From an uncultured Desulfobacter sp. (lineage in GTDB: Bacteria > Desulfobacterota > Desulfobacteria > Desulfobacterales > Desulfobacteraceae), in NCBI RefSeq assembly GCF_963664415.1, contig NZ_OY761445.1, forward strand, positions 434,001-498,000: a stretch of DNA of 64,000 nt. Reading direction: 5' to 3'. The position numbers were made by a program, and so were the translations under genes. Shown here one piece after another: positions 27,339 through 35,260 of the stretch (the stretch's first letter is position 1; each line of letters opens with the position of its first letter). The notes under the pieces are model-generated. The model saw nothing but the letters and a program-made list of their open reading frames with translations. It was not told the origin of the DNA and ran no database searches.

Positions 27339-27551
27339 AAACATTCTTTGCCGTATCATTGCATTGGCATTCATAATTGCCTGCCGTCCAGAAAGGCCCC
27401 AAAGGTTCATCTGCCCACCCTGAGCAGCAGCTAAAGATTTGGCAGCGGCATCAGCAGCCTGATTTTGCATTGCTGCAACAGCGGCTTCTTCTTCCGTTTT
27501 AATATACATCCGAACGGCAGCCATGGCAGCAGCCAATCTTTTGTTTTCCAT
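27333..27551 (-). CDS. small OadG/MmdE-like carboxylase subunit
   Basis: A 72-residue soluble protein: a helix ENKRLAAAMAAVRMYIKTEEE, an Ala/Gln-rich linker and a C-terminal WGLSGRQAIMNANAMIRQR. The two blocks (AAxxAVxxYI and WxxxGRxxxM) recall the C-terminal part of OadG / methylmalonyl-CoA decarboxylase delta and epsilon subunits, but the usual N-terminal membrane helix is missing. It lies between the 12S-like and 5S-like genes and has AAGGAG before its ATG. A structural subunit of the carboxyltransferase complex is inferred. The resemblance is by eye and short. Confidence 0.55.
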   Translation of the reverse strand: MENKRLAAAMAAVRMYIKTEEEAAVAAMQNQAADAAAKSLAAAQGGQMNLWGLSGRQAIMNANAMIRQRMFK

Positions 27552-27579
27552 GAAAAAGGTCTCCTTGGCTTTTATTTAG

Positions 27580-27634
27580 TTAAGGGTTGCGCCTGGGTGT
27601 AAATAGTTGACCAGGTTCTTCCCATGGCCGTTAC
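27580..27634 (-). repeat. dispersed intergenic repeat, copy E (short)
   Basis: It has GTTGACCAGGTTCTTCCCATGGCCGTTAC as its end (core CCCATGGCCGTTAC). Its minus-strand TAA is exactly the stop codon of the 12S-like carboxyltransferase, the same arrangement as copy D. Confidence 0.6.
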
Positions 27635-29184
27635 ACCGGTATATTTCCGTGTTTCTTGGCCGGCCTGAATTCGCGTTTGGTGACCACAGCCTCCAGGGCA
27701 TCTATGAGCCTGGGCCTGGTTTCACTAGGTACGATCACCGCATCTACATACCCCCTTGCTGCGGCACAATAGGGATTGGAAAACTGGGTATTATACTCTT
27801 CAATTTTCTGCTTGCGCGTGGCTGCAGGGTCTTCGGAATTTTTAATCTCCCTAGCATGGATGACGTTGGCCGCGCCTTCAGCCCCCATGACCGCAACCTC
27901 GGCCATGGGCCAGGCAAAGGCCATATCCGCACCAAGGTGCTTGGAACACATGGCAATATATGATCCGCCATAATCTTTGCGTGTAATCAACAGGAGCTTG
28001 GGCACAGTGGCTTCGGCGTAGCACCATAAAAGTTTTGCCCCGTGCCGGATGACCCCGCCCCACTCCTGATGGGACCCGGGCAGATAACCGGGTACATCGG
28101 CAATGGTGAGCAAGGGAATGTTAAAGGCATCACAGAACCGGATAAACCGGGTGGCCTTGTCGGATGCATCAATATCCAGACAGCCGGCCATAACCATGGG
28201 CTGGTTGGCAATAATACCGATGGGCCGGCCGTTAAGCCGTGCAAAGCAAATTACGATATTTCTGGCAAAATACTGGTGGGGTTCAAAAAAATAACCGTCG
28301 TCTACAATGGCGGCAATGACCTGTTTAACATCATAGGCCTGGTTGGATTTATCCGGAATAATAGTGTCAAGGACCGGTGCCATACGATGCGGGGAATCAT
28401 CAGTGGGTTTGAGCGGGGGATCTTCCATATTGTTGGACGGTAGAAAGGATAACAGCTGCTTGATCTGTTCAATACAATCCTCATCAGATTCACAGGCAAA
28501 CTGCGCCACCCCGGACTTTTCGTTATGGGTCATGGCACCGCCAAGTGCTTCAAAGGTAATCTCCTCGCCGGTAACCGCCTTGATGACATTGGGACCGGTG
28601 ATAAACATATACGAAGATTCCTTGACCATAAAGATAAAATCAGTCATGGCTGGAGAATACACTGCTCCGCCTGCCGTGGGGCCCATGATGGCCGAGATCT
28701 GAGGAATCACACCGGACGCTGCGGAATTGCGAAAAAAAATTTCGCCGTAACCGGACAACGCGTCAATACCTTCCTGAATCCGGGCACCGCCGGAATCGTT
28801 CATGCCGATGACAGGTGCGCCGGCTTTAATCCCTAAGTCCATGACCTTACATATCTTTTTGGCCTGCATTTCGCCTAAAGAGCCGGCAGCGGCCGTAAAA
28901 TCCTGAGCATAGGCAAAGACCAGTCGGCCGTTTACCTTTCCGTGTCCGGTGATAACACCGTCTGCGGGGATTTCTTTGGTTTCCATGCCAAAATTGGTGC
29001 ACCGGTGGGTCATGAACATGTCCAGTTCCCTGAACGTGCCGGCATCAAACAGCAGGTTAAGACGCTGCCTGGCATTTAAAACGCCTTTTTCACGCCGTTT
29101 AGCCAAGGCTTTTTCACCGCCCATGGCCTTGATCTTTTTCTCTTTCAGCCTTAATTCCTGAATTTTGTCGGAAATGACTCCCAT
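27631..29184 (-). CDS. acyl-CoA carboxyltransferase, 12S/MmdA/PccB type
   Basis: A 517-residue crotonase-fold carboxyltransferase. Two acyl-CoA/biotin halves are visible: GMNDSGGARIQEG and GPTAGGAVYSPAMTDFI in the N-terminal domain, and NQPMVMAGCLDIDASDKATRFIRFCDAFNIPLLTIADVPGYLPG with GGSYIAMCSKHLGAD in the C-terminal one. Length and motifs fit the methylmalonyl-CoA 12S subunit or propionyl-CoA carboxylase beta. It is the first gene of the carboxyltransferase set; no biotin carboxylase is adjacent, favouring transcarboxylation over ATP-dependent carboxylation. Confidence 0.92.
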   Translation of the reverse strand: MGVISDKIQELRLKEKKIKAMGGEKALAKRREKGVLNARQRLNLLFDAGTFRELDMFMTHRCTNFGMETKEIPADGVITGHGKVNGRLVFAYAQDFTAAAGSLGEMQAKKICKVMDLGIKAGAPVIGMNDSGGARIQEGIDALSGYGEIFFRNSAASGVIPQISAIMGPTAGGAVYSPAMTDFIFMVKESSYMFITGPNVIKAVTGEEITFEALGGAMTHNEKSGVAQFACESDEDCIEQIKQLLSFLPSNNMEDPPLKPTDDSPHRMAPVLDTIIPDKSNQAYDVKQVIAAIVDDGYFFEPHQYFARNIVICFARLNGRPIGIIANQPMVMAGCLDIDASDKATRFIRFCDAFNIPLLTIADVPGYLPGSHQEWGGVIRHGAKLLWCYAEATVPKLLLITRKDYGGSYIAMCSKHLGADMAFAWPMAEVAVMGAEGAANVIHAREIKNSEDPAATRKQKIEEYNTQFSNPYCAAARGYVDAVIVPSETRPRLIDALEAVVTKREFRPAKKHGNIPV

Positions 29185-29278
29185 AATTCACATTTCTTTT
29201 TTAAATTATAATGTTGTTAAATGGATCTTTTTATCTGTTTTTGTAACTGAGATCGTTTAGGATACCGGAATTATAACA

Positions 29279-30028
29279 TCACTGTTCAAGGCTGAAGCGC
29301 CATGCGCAGAACCATGTTTCAGGATGGGGATCCGGCGGACACCCGATACATTCGGTTTTAATTCTATCATCAACGCCTTCGGCAAAACGGGCGTACTCGA
29401 CAAGACCGCCTGATTTGCAGGGATAATCGTCCAGGTTCTTGCGCATCCTTGCCCGCTGAACCCGGCATTCGTTCATCTGAAAAACAAAACTGGTTTCGGT
29501 TTCTTCCACAATGCTCTGCTCGTTGATGAATGCGTACATCCTGAAATTCAAGGCTCTTTTGAGCCCCTCAAGCCCCGGATGTTTACCCAGTCCCAGAATA
29601 TTTTTTATTCTGTGGGCTTCAAAGGGGGAAAAGCGGGCCCAGCAAGAGTCATTGCACCGTTTGGCATCGTTCATACCGTGGGCGAACTCCACAGCCTGAA
29701 ACCAGACACCGTCATTGGCAAGCCAGGCTTTTCCCACGGCTGCCATCAATTTTTCGGTTGTGGAATCATCCAGTGACATCAACGCATTGGGCATACCCTC
29801 TTCCAGTTCAAATTCCAGGGTGCGGGACAAATGTTTCATCAGAATGGTAATTGAAGATTGTGTGGCGGTATCCAGCGCTGCAAGCGCCTTTTCCATGCCC
29901 ATCTGGTGCTGAACCTCGTTGAACCAGAGGCCGTAGTGAACAACAATACGGGTAAACATGTCGACCAGTTGTTTTTTCTGCATATCAGGGGCAAGGTCCT
30001 GGGCTTGGAACGGAGTGGAATCTTTCAT
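29279..30028 (-). CDS. conserved cytosolic protein, DUF6125-like
   Basis: A 249-residue protein without signal or membrane segments. The N-terminal half is helical and partly repeated: residues 25-65 (VVHYGLWFNEVQHQMGMEKALAAL) and 95-125 (GVWFQAVEFAHGMNDAKRCND) both carry WF-x2-V-x6-GM. The C-terminal half has spaced cysteines (NECRVQRAR, DYPCKSGGLVEYARFAEG, TECIGCPPDPHPETWFCAWRF), suggesting a metal site. Similar proteins in sulfate reducers are annotated DUF6125. It lies 94 bases upstream of the 12S-like gene on the same strand. Function unknown. Confidence 0.65.
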   Translation of the reverse strand: MKDSTPFQAQDLAPDMQKKQLVDMFTRIVVHYGLWFNEVQHQMGMEKALAALDTATQSSITILMKHLSRTLEFELEEGMPNALMSLDDSTTEKLMAAVGKAWLANDGVWFQAVEFAHGMNDAKRCNDSCWARFSPFEAHRIKNILGLGKHPGLEGLKRALNFRMYAFINEQSIVEETETSFVFQMNECRVQRARMRKNLDDYPCKSGGLVEYARFAEGVDDRIKTECIGCPPDPHPETWFCAWRFSLEQ

Positions 30029-30306
30029 GAATCGTCCTCCTTGTTAAAGGTTTGCCCACAAATTACTTAAAGTATTTCTTGGTGTCAAGCTCCTTTGTTC
30101 CCTTAGAAAAGGTATCCGCATATGGCTTTTTCTAATGTTTCTTTCATCACGAAAGACACGAAGTTCATGAAGATTTCAAGGAGTTAAGCTTCACGTCTTC
30201 GTAAACTTTATGATGATTTAAAAAATAAAACTTATTTGAGATTTACATTACTTTTACATCCCAACAGGCCAATTTTTGTGACCATTTCATTGATCCGGTG
30301 ATGTTT

Positions 30307-31152
30307 TTACTCAATCAGTTCACGAAACGCATCCAACTCTTTTTTTGAATAGTGAAAAAACCGGTCATGGACGTTATCGGCAAAGGTTTCAAATTTCTCA
30401 TACCCCGCCCTGTCCAGGGAGGCCGAATAAAGATTAACAACCAGGTCATGGGCAATATAATCTTCACTGACCTCAATGAATCCTTCATCCCGGGTCCAGG
30501 TCGCCTTTGAGTCCGCCCCCCGGGAGACAACACCGGACACGGCATGGCAACGATCCACGATCACTGATAAAAATCGCTCTTTTTTCTCAGCCATATACCG
30601 TGCAAGCCTGCGGTGAGGCACAAGGTCCTCATACACATTTTGGGGACCAAAATAGATGCCGCGAAGCATCACGCCACGGTCAAGGGCGGCATCCAGTTCC
30701 TCGGTCAACAGGCAAAGCTCTTCATCCCAGATGGACAGGGCAATGCGCTTTTGGGCCCCCTTGATCAGGACAGCCAGAAAAGACAGGATATTATCCCGTC
30801 CCTGGATCACTACCAAGGGGTTGTCCTGTTTCGGTTCCCGGTACAAGCGGCCTGCATATTCAGTCAAATCCTGAAAAATTCCCTGAAACCGGGATCGAAG
30901 TTTTTTAATAAAAATCTTAGGATCCATAGGTGTATAGGCTTTTGACTTTCCATCGTCCTGTTCAAACACCATCTGCTTAGCAATCAGATTTTTAAGCACC
31001 TCATAAATCCGGGACCGGGGAATCCCCGAAGCCTTGCTCAGGGCGTATCCGTTCAAAGGATACTCTTCCAGAAGCGCCAGATAGGCTTTGCATTCATAGA
31101 CCGAAAACCCTAAGGCTTTCATATGCTCCGTAATCTGTTCAACCTTATCCAT
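30307..31152 (-). CDS. TrmB-family transcriptional regulator
   Basis: A 281-residue regulator with an N-terminal winged helix (LGFSVYECKAYLALLEEYPLNGYALSKASGIPRSRIYEVLKNLIAKQMV) typical of TrmB, then a linker and a C-terminal effector-binding region (about 110-270). TrmB proteins sense sugars or other small molecules. It reads towards the carboxyltransferase cluster but is separated from it by about 280 bases without genes, so control of that cluster or of azlCD is only inference. Confidence 0.85.
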   Translation of the reverse strand: MDKVEQITEHMKALGFSVYECKAYLALLEEYPLNGYALSKASGIPRSRIYEVLKNLIAKQMVFEQDDGKSKAYTPMDPKIFIKKLRSRFQGIFQDLTEYAGRLYREPKQDNPLVVIQGRDNILSFLAVLIKGAQKRIALSIWDEELCLLTEELDAALDRGVMLRGIYFGPQNVYEDLVPHRRLARYMAEKKERFLSVIVDRCHAVSGVVSRGADSKATWTRDEGFIEVSEDYIAHDLVVNLYSASLDRAGYEKFETFADNVHDRFFHYSKKELDAFRELIE

Positions 31153-31187
31153 ATCTATAGAACCTCAATGCCTAAACAAGCTCTGGT

Positions 31188-31322
31188 GTTTGGACAAAAA
31201 GTTGCCCATATGCAAGGCGCAGAAAAATTTGCAAACGGAGCAACCTCATGGTTGTGAGACCCGATCTTATATTTTGGCAAAATTGTCTGCAACGCCGCAG
31301 ATGGGTGACTTTTTGTTCAAAC
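31188..31322. mobile_element. MITE-like element with long imperfect terminal inverted repeats
   Basis: The left end reads GTTTGGACAAAAAGTTGCCC and the right end, inverted, reads GTTTGAACAAAAAGTCACCC. Pairing continues loosely through TGCAAGGCGCAGA and TGCGGCGTTGCAGA, giving arms of about 37 bases in a 135-base element with no ORF. The right terminal repeat supplies the TGA stop of azlD. Confidence 0.6.
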
Positions 31323-31625
31323 ACAGCTTAAGACCAGCCAGGCTACGGCTACGGACCCTAGTACAGGAACAATAATCCCTCCTTTAAAAAGTCCGTAAAC
31401 CAGGGTAAAGCCCATGCCGGCAACACCGGCCCAGGGCAAAGCCGGCGTAGCAGTGAAAACGCCGGGAAGAATCAGTGCACCAATGGCAGCCACCGGGATG
31501 CACTTTAAAAAGGCATCCAGGCGAACCGGTATCCTTGCATTTCTGAAAAAAAGAAACGGGGCCAGGCGCGGCAGATACGTAACAGCGGCCATGCCGAAAA
31601 TTAAAGGAATCAGACTCCTATCCAT
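31317..31625 (-). CDS. azlD: AzlD-type branched-chain amino acid exporter subunit
   Basis: A 102-residue membrane protein with four hydrophobic helices (for example IPLIFGMAAVTYLPRLAPFLF and AFLKCIPVAAIGALILPGVF), matching the small AzlD partner of AzlC. AzlCD exports branched-chain amino acids. The ATG at 31625 overlaps the azlC stop by 8 bases and has AAGGA nine bases upstream, so the longer frame is rejected. The stop codon falls within the terminal repeat of a MITE-like element, so the last residues may have been changed by its insertion. Confidence 0.85.
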   Translation of the reverse strand: MDRSLIPLIFGMAAVTYLPRLAPFLFFRNARIPVRLDAFLKCIPVAAIGALILPGVFTATPALPWAGVAGMGFTLVYGLFKGGIIVPVLGSVAVAWLVLSCV

Positions 31626-32322
31626 GGGCATTGTCCTTCTTGATGAATCCGGGATTAAAAAAGGCACCGGCAGTGGCGACGACTAGAATACAGACGATAA
31701 TACTCCACCCCTTTGGCAGAATATTCGCCGTAACCAGAAACCAGTTAAACAGCCCGGAAGAAATTGCCAGAACAAGAGAACGCAAAGAGGATTTCAATTC
31801 AGGCATAAGAATCGCCAAAAGAAGCGCATACAGAGCCACACCCATACTCTGGGTGAGAATATCAGGCATAAATCTTCCAAGCACAAATCCCGCCAAAGTG
31901 CCGGACACCCATCCGGTATAAGCGGTCAGTTCCAGAGGCATGACAAACTGCCGGGTCAATTTTTTTTGGGAAAAAGACATCACTGAAAAGGTTTCATCGG
32001 TCACGCCAAAGGCCATGGGCAAATAATATTTAACCGCCCTTTCACGAATCCGGGTGGACAAATAGGCGCTCATAAGAAAATGCCGGAAATTGACCAGCAA
32101 AGTGGTCAGTATAATTCCCACCGGCCCCATGCCTGTCGCCAGTAGATTTAAAGCAATAAATTGACTGGCACCGGCAAAGACAACAATGGAAAACAACATG
32201 GCTTCACTAAAGGTGGTACCGGTTGTCCTGGCCAGAATGCCAAAGGCCACGGCGGCCGGGAAATATCCGATAAATATGGGAATACCGGCTTTTATGGCGT
32301 CCCAGGTGTCTGAGTGCTGCAT
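31618..32322 (-). CDS. azlC: AzlC-family branched-chain amino acid exporter
   Basis: A 234-residue integral membrane protein: AIKAGIPIFIGYFPAAVAFGILAR near the N-terminus, FAGASQFIALNLLATG, and LLVNFRHFLMSAYLSTRIR are AzlC hallmarks. The start is ATG 32322 behind GGAGG (8 bases); the open frame extends to a TTG at 32337. It is co-translated with azlD. Confidence 0.9.
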   Translation of the reverse strand: MQHSDTWDAIKAGIPIFIGYFPAAVAFGILARTTGTTFSEAMLFSIVVFAGASQFIALNLLATGMGPVGIILTTLLVNFRHFLMSAYLSTRIRERAVKYYLPMAFGVTDETFSVMSFSQKKLTRQFVMPLELTAYTGWVSGTLAGFVLGRFMPDILTQSMGVALYALLLAILMPELKSSLRSLVLAISSGLFNWFLVTANILPKGWSIIVCILVVATAGAFFNPGFIKKDNAHG

Positions 32323-32418
32323 CAATATGGCCTCCAAGTCAAATTTAGTGGCTATTATAGTAACTACTACTTAAACGTCAAGCCAAAATGCAACCGGGCC
32401 GAATCAAGCTTGGAGCGT

Positions 32419-32460
32419 GTCAAGAAGAATAATGATCATTTGACCATTATTCTTCTTGAC
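32419..32460. repeat. 16-bp perfect inverted repeat upstream of the DUF5320 gene
   Basis: GTCAAGAAGAATAATG (32419-32434) and its exact complement (32445-32460) flank ATCATTTGAC. The right arm ends in the TTGAC of the promoter -35 box, and the centre contains one of two operator-like sites. Confidence 0.7.
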
Positions 32461-32499
32461 ATCACCACACAGCAACCCTATATTATGATCAAATGATCA
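32433..32499 (+). promoter_or_regulatory. promoter flanked by two operator-like sites
   Basis: TTGACA (32456-32461), 17-base spacer, TATATT (32479-32484). Site 1 at 32433-32446 reads, inverted, TGGTCAAATGATCA; site 2 at 32486-32499 reads TGATCAAATGATCA, 13 of 14 identical. Site 1 lies just upstream of the -35 box and site 2 at the predicted transcript start, a layout suited to repression. The regulator is unknown. Confidence 0.6.
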
Positions 32500-32594
32500 A
32501 AACAAAACACGGAGCCGGCCGAAAATGATGCGGCCGACATCGAACGGACAGGGTCAAAAACCCTGATAAAATAAAAATGAAAGGAGAAAATATC

Positions 32595-32912
32595 ATGCCA
32601 GGATTTAATCAAAGAGGACCACAAGGAGTAGGACCCATGACCGGAAGAGGCCAGGGGATTTGCGGTAACCGCAACGCGACCGGGGCCGGATACGGAACTG
32701 GTTATGGCGCGGGGTACGGCGGCCGGGGATGCGGCCGGGGATTTGGCGGTGGCCGGGGTATGGGTCGCGGCATGGGCCGTGGGTTTGGACCTGCTGCCCC
32801 CCCCGTATCCGGGGCTTTAAGTGAAAGTGCGCTCCAGGACAGGGCCAGAATACTTGAAGATGAACTCAACGCCATAAAGGCTCAGCTGAACAGCATGCCT
32901 GAAGACAAATAA
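32595..32912 (+). CDS. DUF5320-type Gly/Arg-rich small protein
   Basis: A 105-residue protein starting MPGFNQRGPQGVGPMTGRGQGICG, the DUF5320 signature, followed by a low-complexity Gly/Arg/Tyr region (residues 30-75, with GRGCGRGFGGGRGMGRGMGRGFG) and a C-terminal coiled-coil stretch ALQDRARILEDELNAIKAQLN. Members often neighbour dinitrogenase-cofactor-like (NifX/MTH1175) proteins; none is visible here. AAGGAG sets the start. Expression is likely controlled by the two operator-like sites upstream. Function unknown. Confidence 0.75.
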   Translation: MPGFNQRGPQGVGPMTGRGQGICGNRNATGAGYGTGYGAGYGGRGCGRGFGGGRGMGRGMGRGFGPAAPPVSGALSESALQDRARILEDELNAIKAQLNSMPEDK

Positions 32913-32970
32913 TCGTTAATAATACCCGGGTGGACAGGGAAAGTCCTTTCCCCCGGATTATCCACAAAAA

Positions 32971-33010
32971 AAAATCAGCCGGCGGTTGGCAAATCCGCCG
33001 ACTGATTTTT
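32971..33010. terminator. bidirectional Rho-independent terminator
   Basis: AAAATCAG-CCGGCGG pairs with CCGCCG-ACTGATTTT around a short loop, with A tract before and T tract after. It separates the convergent DUF5320 and helical-repeat genes. Confidence 0.85.
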
Positions 33011-33122
33011 CAAGGATAATAAGGAGGTTATGCAGCCAGTTTTTTAATTCAAAAAACGGCGTTAGGTACAACCTACCATAATTTTATTATTTGTCAATAA
33101 AAAAGTTTTACCTACATAACTT

Positions 33123-35036
33123 TTATCTGATTTTTGCTAAAATGCGGGATGCCCATTTGGCATCACCCAGGCGGCCTGAAACGCTGGTACCCAACTGAGA
33201 CAATGCATCGTTGCTCAACGCATTAAGCTCTGCCTCTTCGTACACGGCTGCGGCATTCTCGGCATCTCCGGCATCAACGAGAAGGGCTTCAGCCAAAAAG
33301 ATCTGATCGCTGAATTCGGTCAGTTTCTGGCGTCCCAGAACCAGCAGTTCTGAAAGGATGCTCTTGTCGGAAGTCTGCTGTTTAATCAGCGCCACAAGGC
33401 CTGCATAGTCCTGTTTGCTGCGGCAAAGACCTTCAGCGGATTTATACAATGCCATTGCGCCGTCTTTATCTCCAAGCAGATTCAGGGTAGCACTGCCTGC
33501 AAAGGTAAAATCGTAAACGGTTTTGGCTTTGCCGGCTACACTGCTGATAAGTTTTTGGGCCCACTCTTTATCATCGAATTTCTCAATGGCCACAGCGGCA
33601 AGTTTCATCAGATCGCCGTTGCCGGACGCCTTTGACTGTAAGCCGGAATAGATCTGTTTTACCCAGTTACTGTCCCCAAGGGTATCCTGGATGGCTGTGG
33701 TCAGGGTATTGTAATCGCCATAGCTTTTGCATTTATCCAGAAGTGCCGTATAGATCTCTTTGATCCATTCGGCATCATTGAGATCCGCATGGATGGCAGC
33801 TGCAAGCTTGATAAAATCGCTGAAATGAATGGTAAGTTTTTCGCATTTTTTATACAGTTTAGCCGCATAAAATTTATCAGCGGTTTCTTTAAATACTTCA
33901 ACGGCCAGTTCGCGCATGGGCGCACAATTGGTGATTTCATTTTCCCGCAGGGCAAAATCATCGTACATTTTCCCAAACTCTTCACGTTTGGCTTTCTGGA
34001 AAGCAATGGAGTCAGTCCATGCTTTGTCGTCTTTGGCCACGTCAAGAATGGCATCAGCGGTTTTAAGGAAATCCGCATTATTTTTCACGGCAGCCTGGGC
34101 TTGTTTCAATACGGGCAGGGCTGCAGCGGTATCACCCAGGTCTTTGGCCATGGCCACAGCCAGGGAAACCAACTGAGCGCAGTCAGGATTGGTGGCAGCT
34201 GCTTTCTGGTAAACGCCGGAGGCAAACGCTGCGTCACCGGTATTCTCAAAACTTGCTTTGGCAAGTTTCAGGTATTCGTCAAACTTTGCATACTTCTCTT
34301 CGGCTTTCTTATATACGGACAAGGTAAACTCATTGTCGTCCAACTGAGCTTTGACGATTTCAGCAAACTTGAGCAGCTCATCTCCTTTTTCCAGAGAACC
34401 GGTGGCTTTTTCATAAATGGCCCGGGCAAAATCCTTATCCCCCAGATCTTTTATGGCGCCTGCGGCAAGGGCGCTGAATCCGTCAGCAGTTTTAGCAGCA
34501 GCAATACCCTTTTCATAAATTTCTTTGGCCTTGTCTTTATCTTTGGTGCTGTCCAGGATGGATTTGGCAAAGGAGACAAAGTCTTCGGGCTGGGTGCATT
34601 TTTCAAAGGCTTTGTCCATGACCTGTTTGGCCATGTCCGGATCGGTTTTGGCAAGCTCATTGCTCAGATTAAGGAAATCGGTGAGCTTGGTGCATTTACC
34701 CATGGCAGCCTCATTCATCTCCTTGGCCATATCATCCAGACCAAGTTTGCCTGCAGCAGTGCCAAGGCCGATGAAATCCGCAGCACTCATGCACAGCATT
34801 TTGGCATTGGAAAGAAAATTGCCTACCACGTCGTCATCACCGATAATCTCTTTGGCAGCTTCGGCATAAACCACGGCTTCGTCATAGGTCTGGGCCCACT
34901 CGGCACCCTCTTCCATCAGCTCAACGGCCCAGTCCTTATCATCCAGACCTGTTACAATCTCCTTGGCCACACCAATGTATTCTTCCGGTGCATCACAGCT
35001 TTCCGCTTTCTCTTCCAGTTCTTCTTTGAGTCCCAT
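33123..35036 (-). CDS. 637-residue tandem helical-repeat protein
   Basis: A cytosolic, acidic all-helical protein built from about 17 tandem units of roughly 34-37 residues with a consensus like DFxxLAxxIxxxLxDxxWAxxIYxKAxxxA. Examples are LSALAAGAIKDLGDKDFARAIYEKA-like and LTTAIQDTLGDSNWVKQIYSGL segments. The pattern resembles HAT/TPR solenoids but does not match canonical TPR spacing. The start MGLKEELEEKAES is set by AAGGAGAG. It is transcribed alone, towards a strong terminator. A protein-protein scaffold is plausible; no partner is suggested by the neighbours. Confidence 0.7.
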   Translation of the reverse strand: MGLKEELEEKAESCDAPEEYIGVAKEIVTGLDDKDWAVELMEEGAEWAQTYDEAVVYAEAAKEIIGDDDVVGNFLSNAKMLCMSAADFIGLGTAAGKLGLDDMAKEMNEAAMGKCTKLTDFLNLSNELAKTDPDMAKQVMDKAFEKCTQPEDFVSFAKSILDSTKDKDKAKEIYEKGIAAAKTADGFSALAAGAIKDLGDKDFARAIYEKATGSLEKGDELLKFAEIVKAQLDDNEFTLSVYKKAEEKYAKFDEYLKLAKASFENTGDAAFASGVYQKAAATNPDCAQLVSLAVAMAKDLGDTAAALPVLKQAQAAVKNNADFLKTADAILDVAKDDKAWTDSIAFQKAKREEFGKMYDDFALRENEITNCAPMRELAVEVFKETADKFYAAKLYKKCEKLTIHFSDFIKLAAAIHADLNDAEWIKEIYTALLDKCKSYGDYNTLTTAIQDTLGDSNWVKQIYSGLQSKASGNGDLMKLAAVAIEKFDDKEWAQKLISSVAGKAKTVYDFTFAGSATLNLLGDKDGAMALYKSAEGLCRSKQDYAGLVALIKQQTSDKSILSELLVLGRQKLTEFSDQIFLAEALLVDAGDAENAAAVYEEAELNALSNDALSQLGTSVSGRLGDAKWASRILAKIR

Positions 35037-35260
35037 AATCTCTCCTTATTTGGTTTTGTTTAATGATTTACGGGTATTATTCATCAATACAATTCTATTC
35101 AACGACAATTATTTTCAACGGGTAACGCCCGTCAGCACACAATTATTTCTTGGAGCGGCACTATAAACATCCACGACTCTAATAACATACTGATATAAAA
35201 ACAGACAATGGAGATTTTTAATAAAGTTAAATTTTTTAGGGTATTGAAAAAGAAATACCC

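Noticed and set aside
25190..29184. Sodium-pumping oxaloacetate or methylmalonyl-CoA decarboxylase
   Set aside because: No OadB/MmdB membrane subunit is present and the small subunit lacks a membrane helix, so a soluble transferase is favoured.
30100..30240. Possible repeat around ATCACGAAAGACACGAAG in the gap between the DUF6125-like and TrmB genes
   Set aside because: It resembles sequences seen in other genomes, but no second copy is found in this window and it has no clear ends.
33789..35063. 424-codon open frame on the plus strand opposite the helical-repeat gene
   Set aside because: It mirrors the biased codon use of the real gene, is rich in Phe and Gly runs typical of antisense translation, has no ribosome-binding site, and conflicts with a repeat protein that has clear structure.
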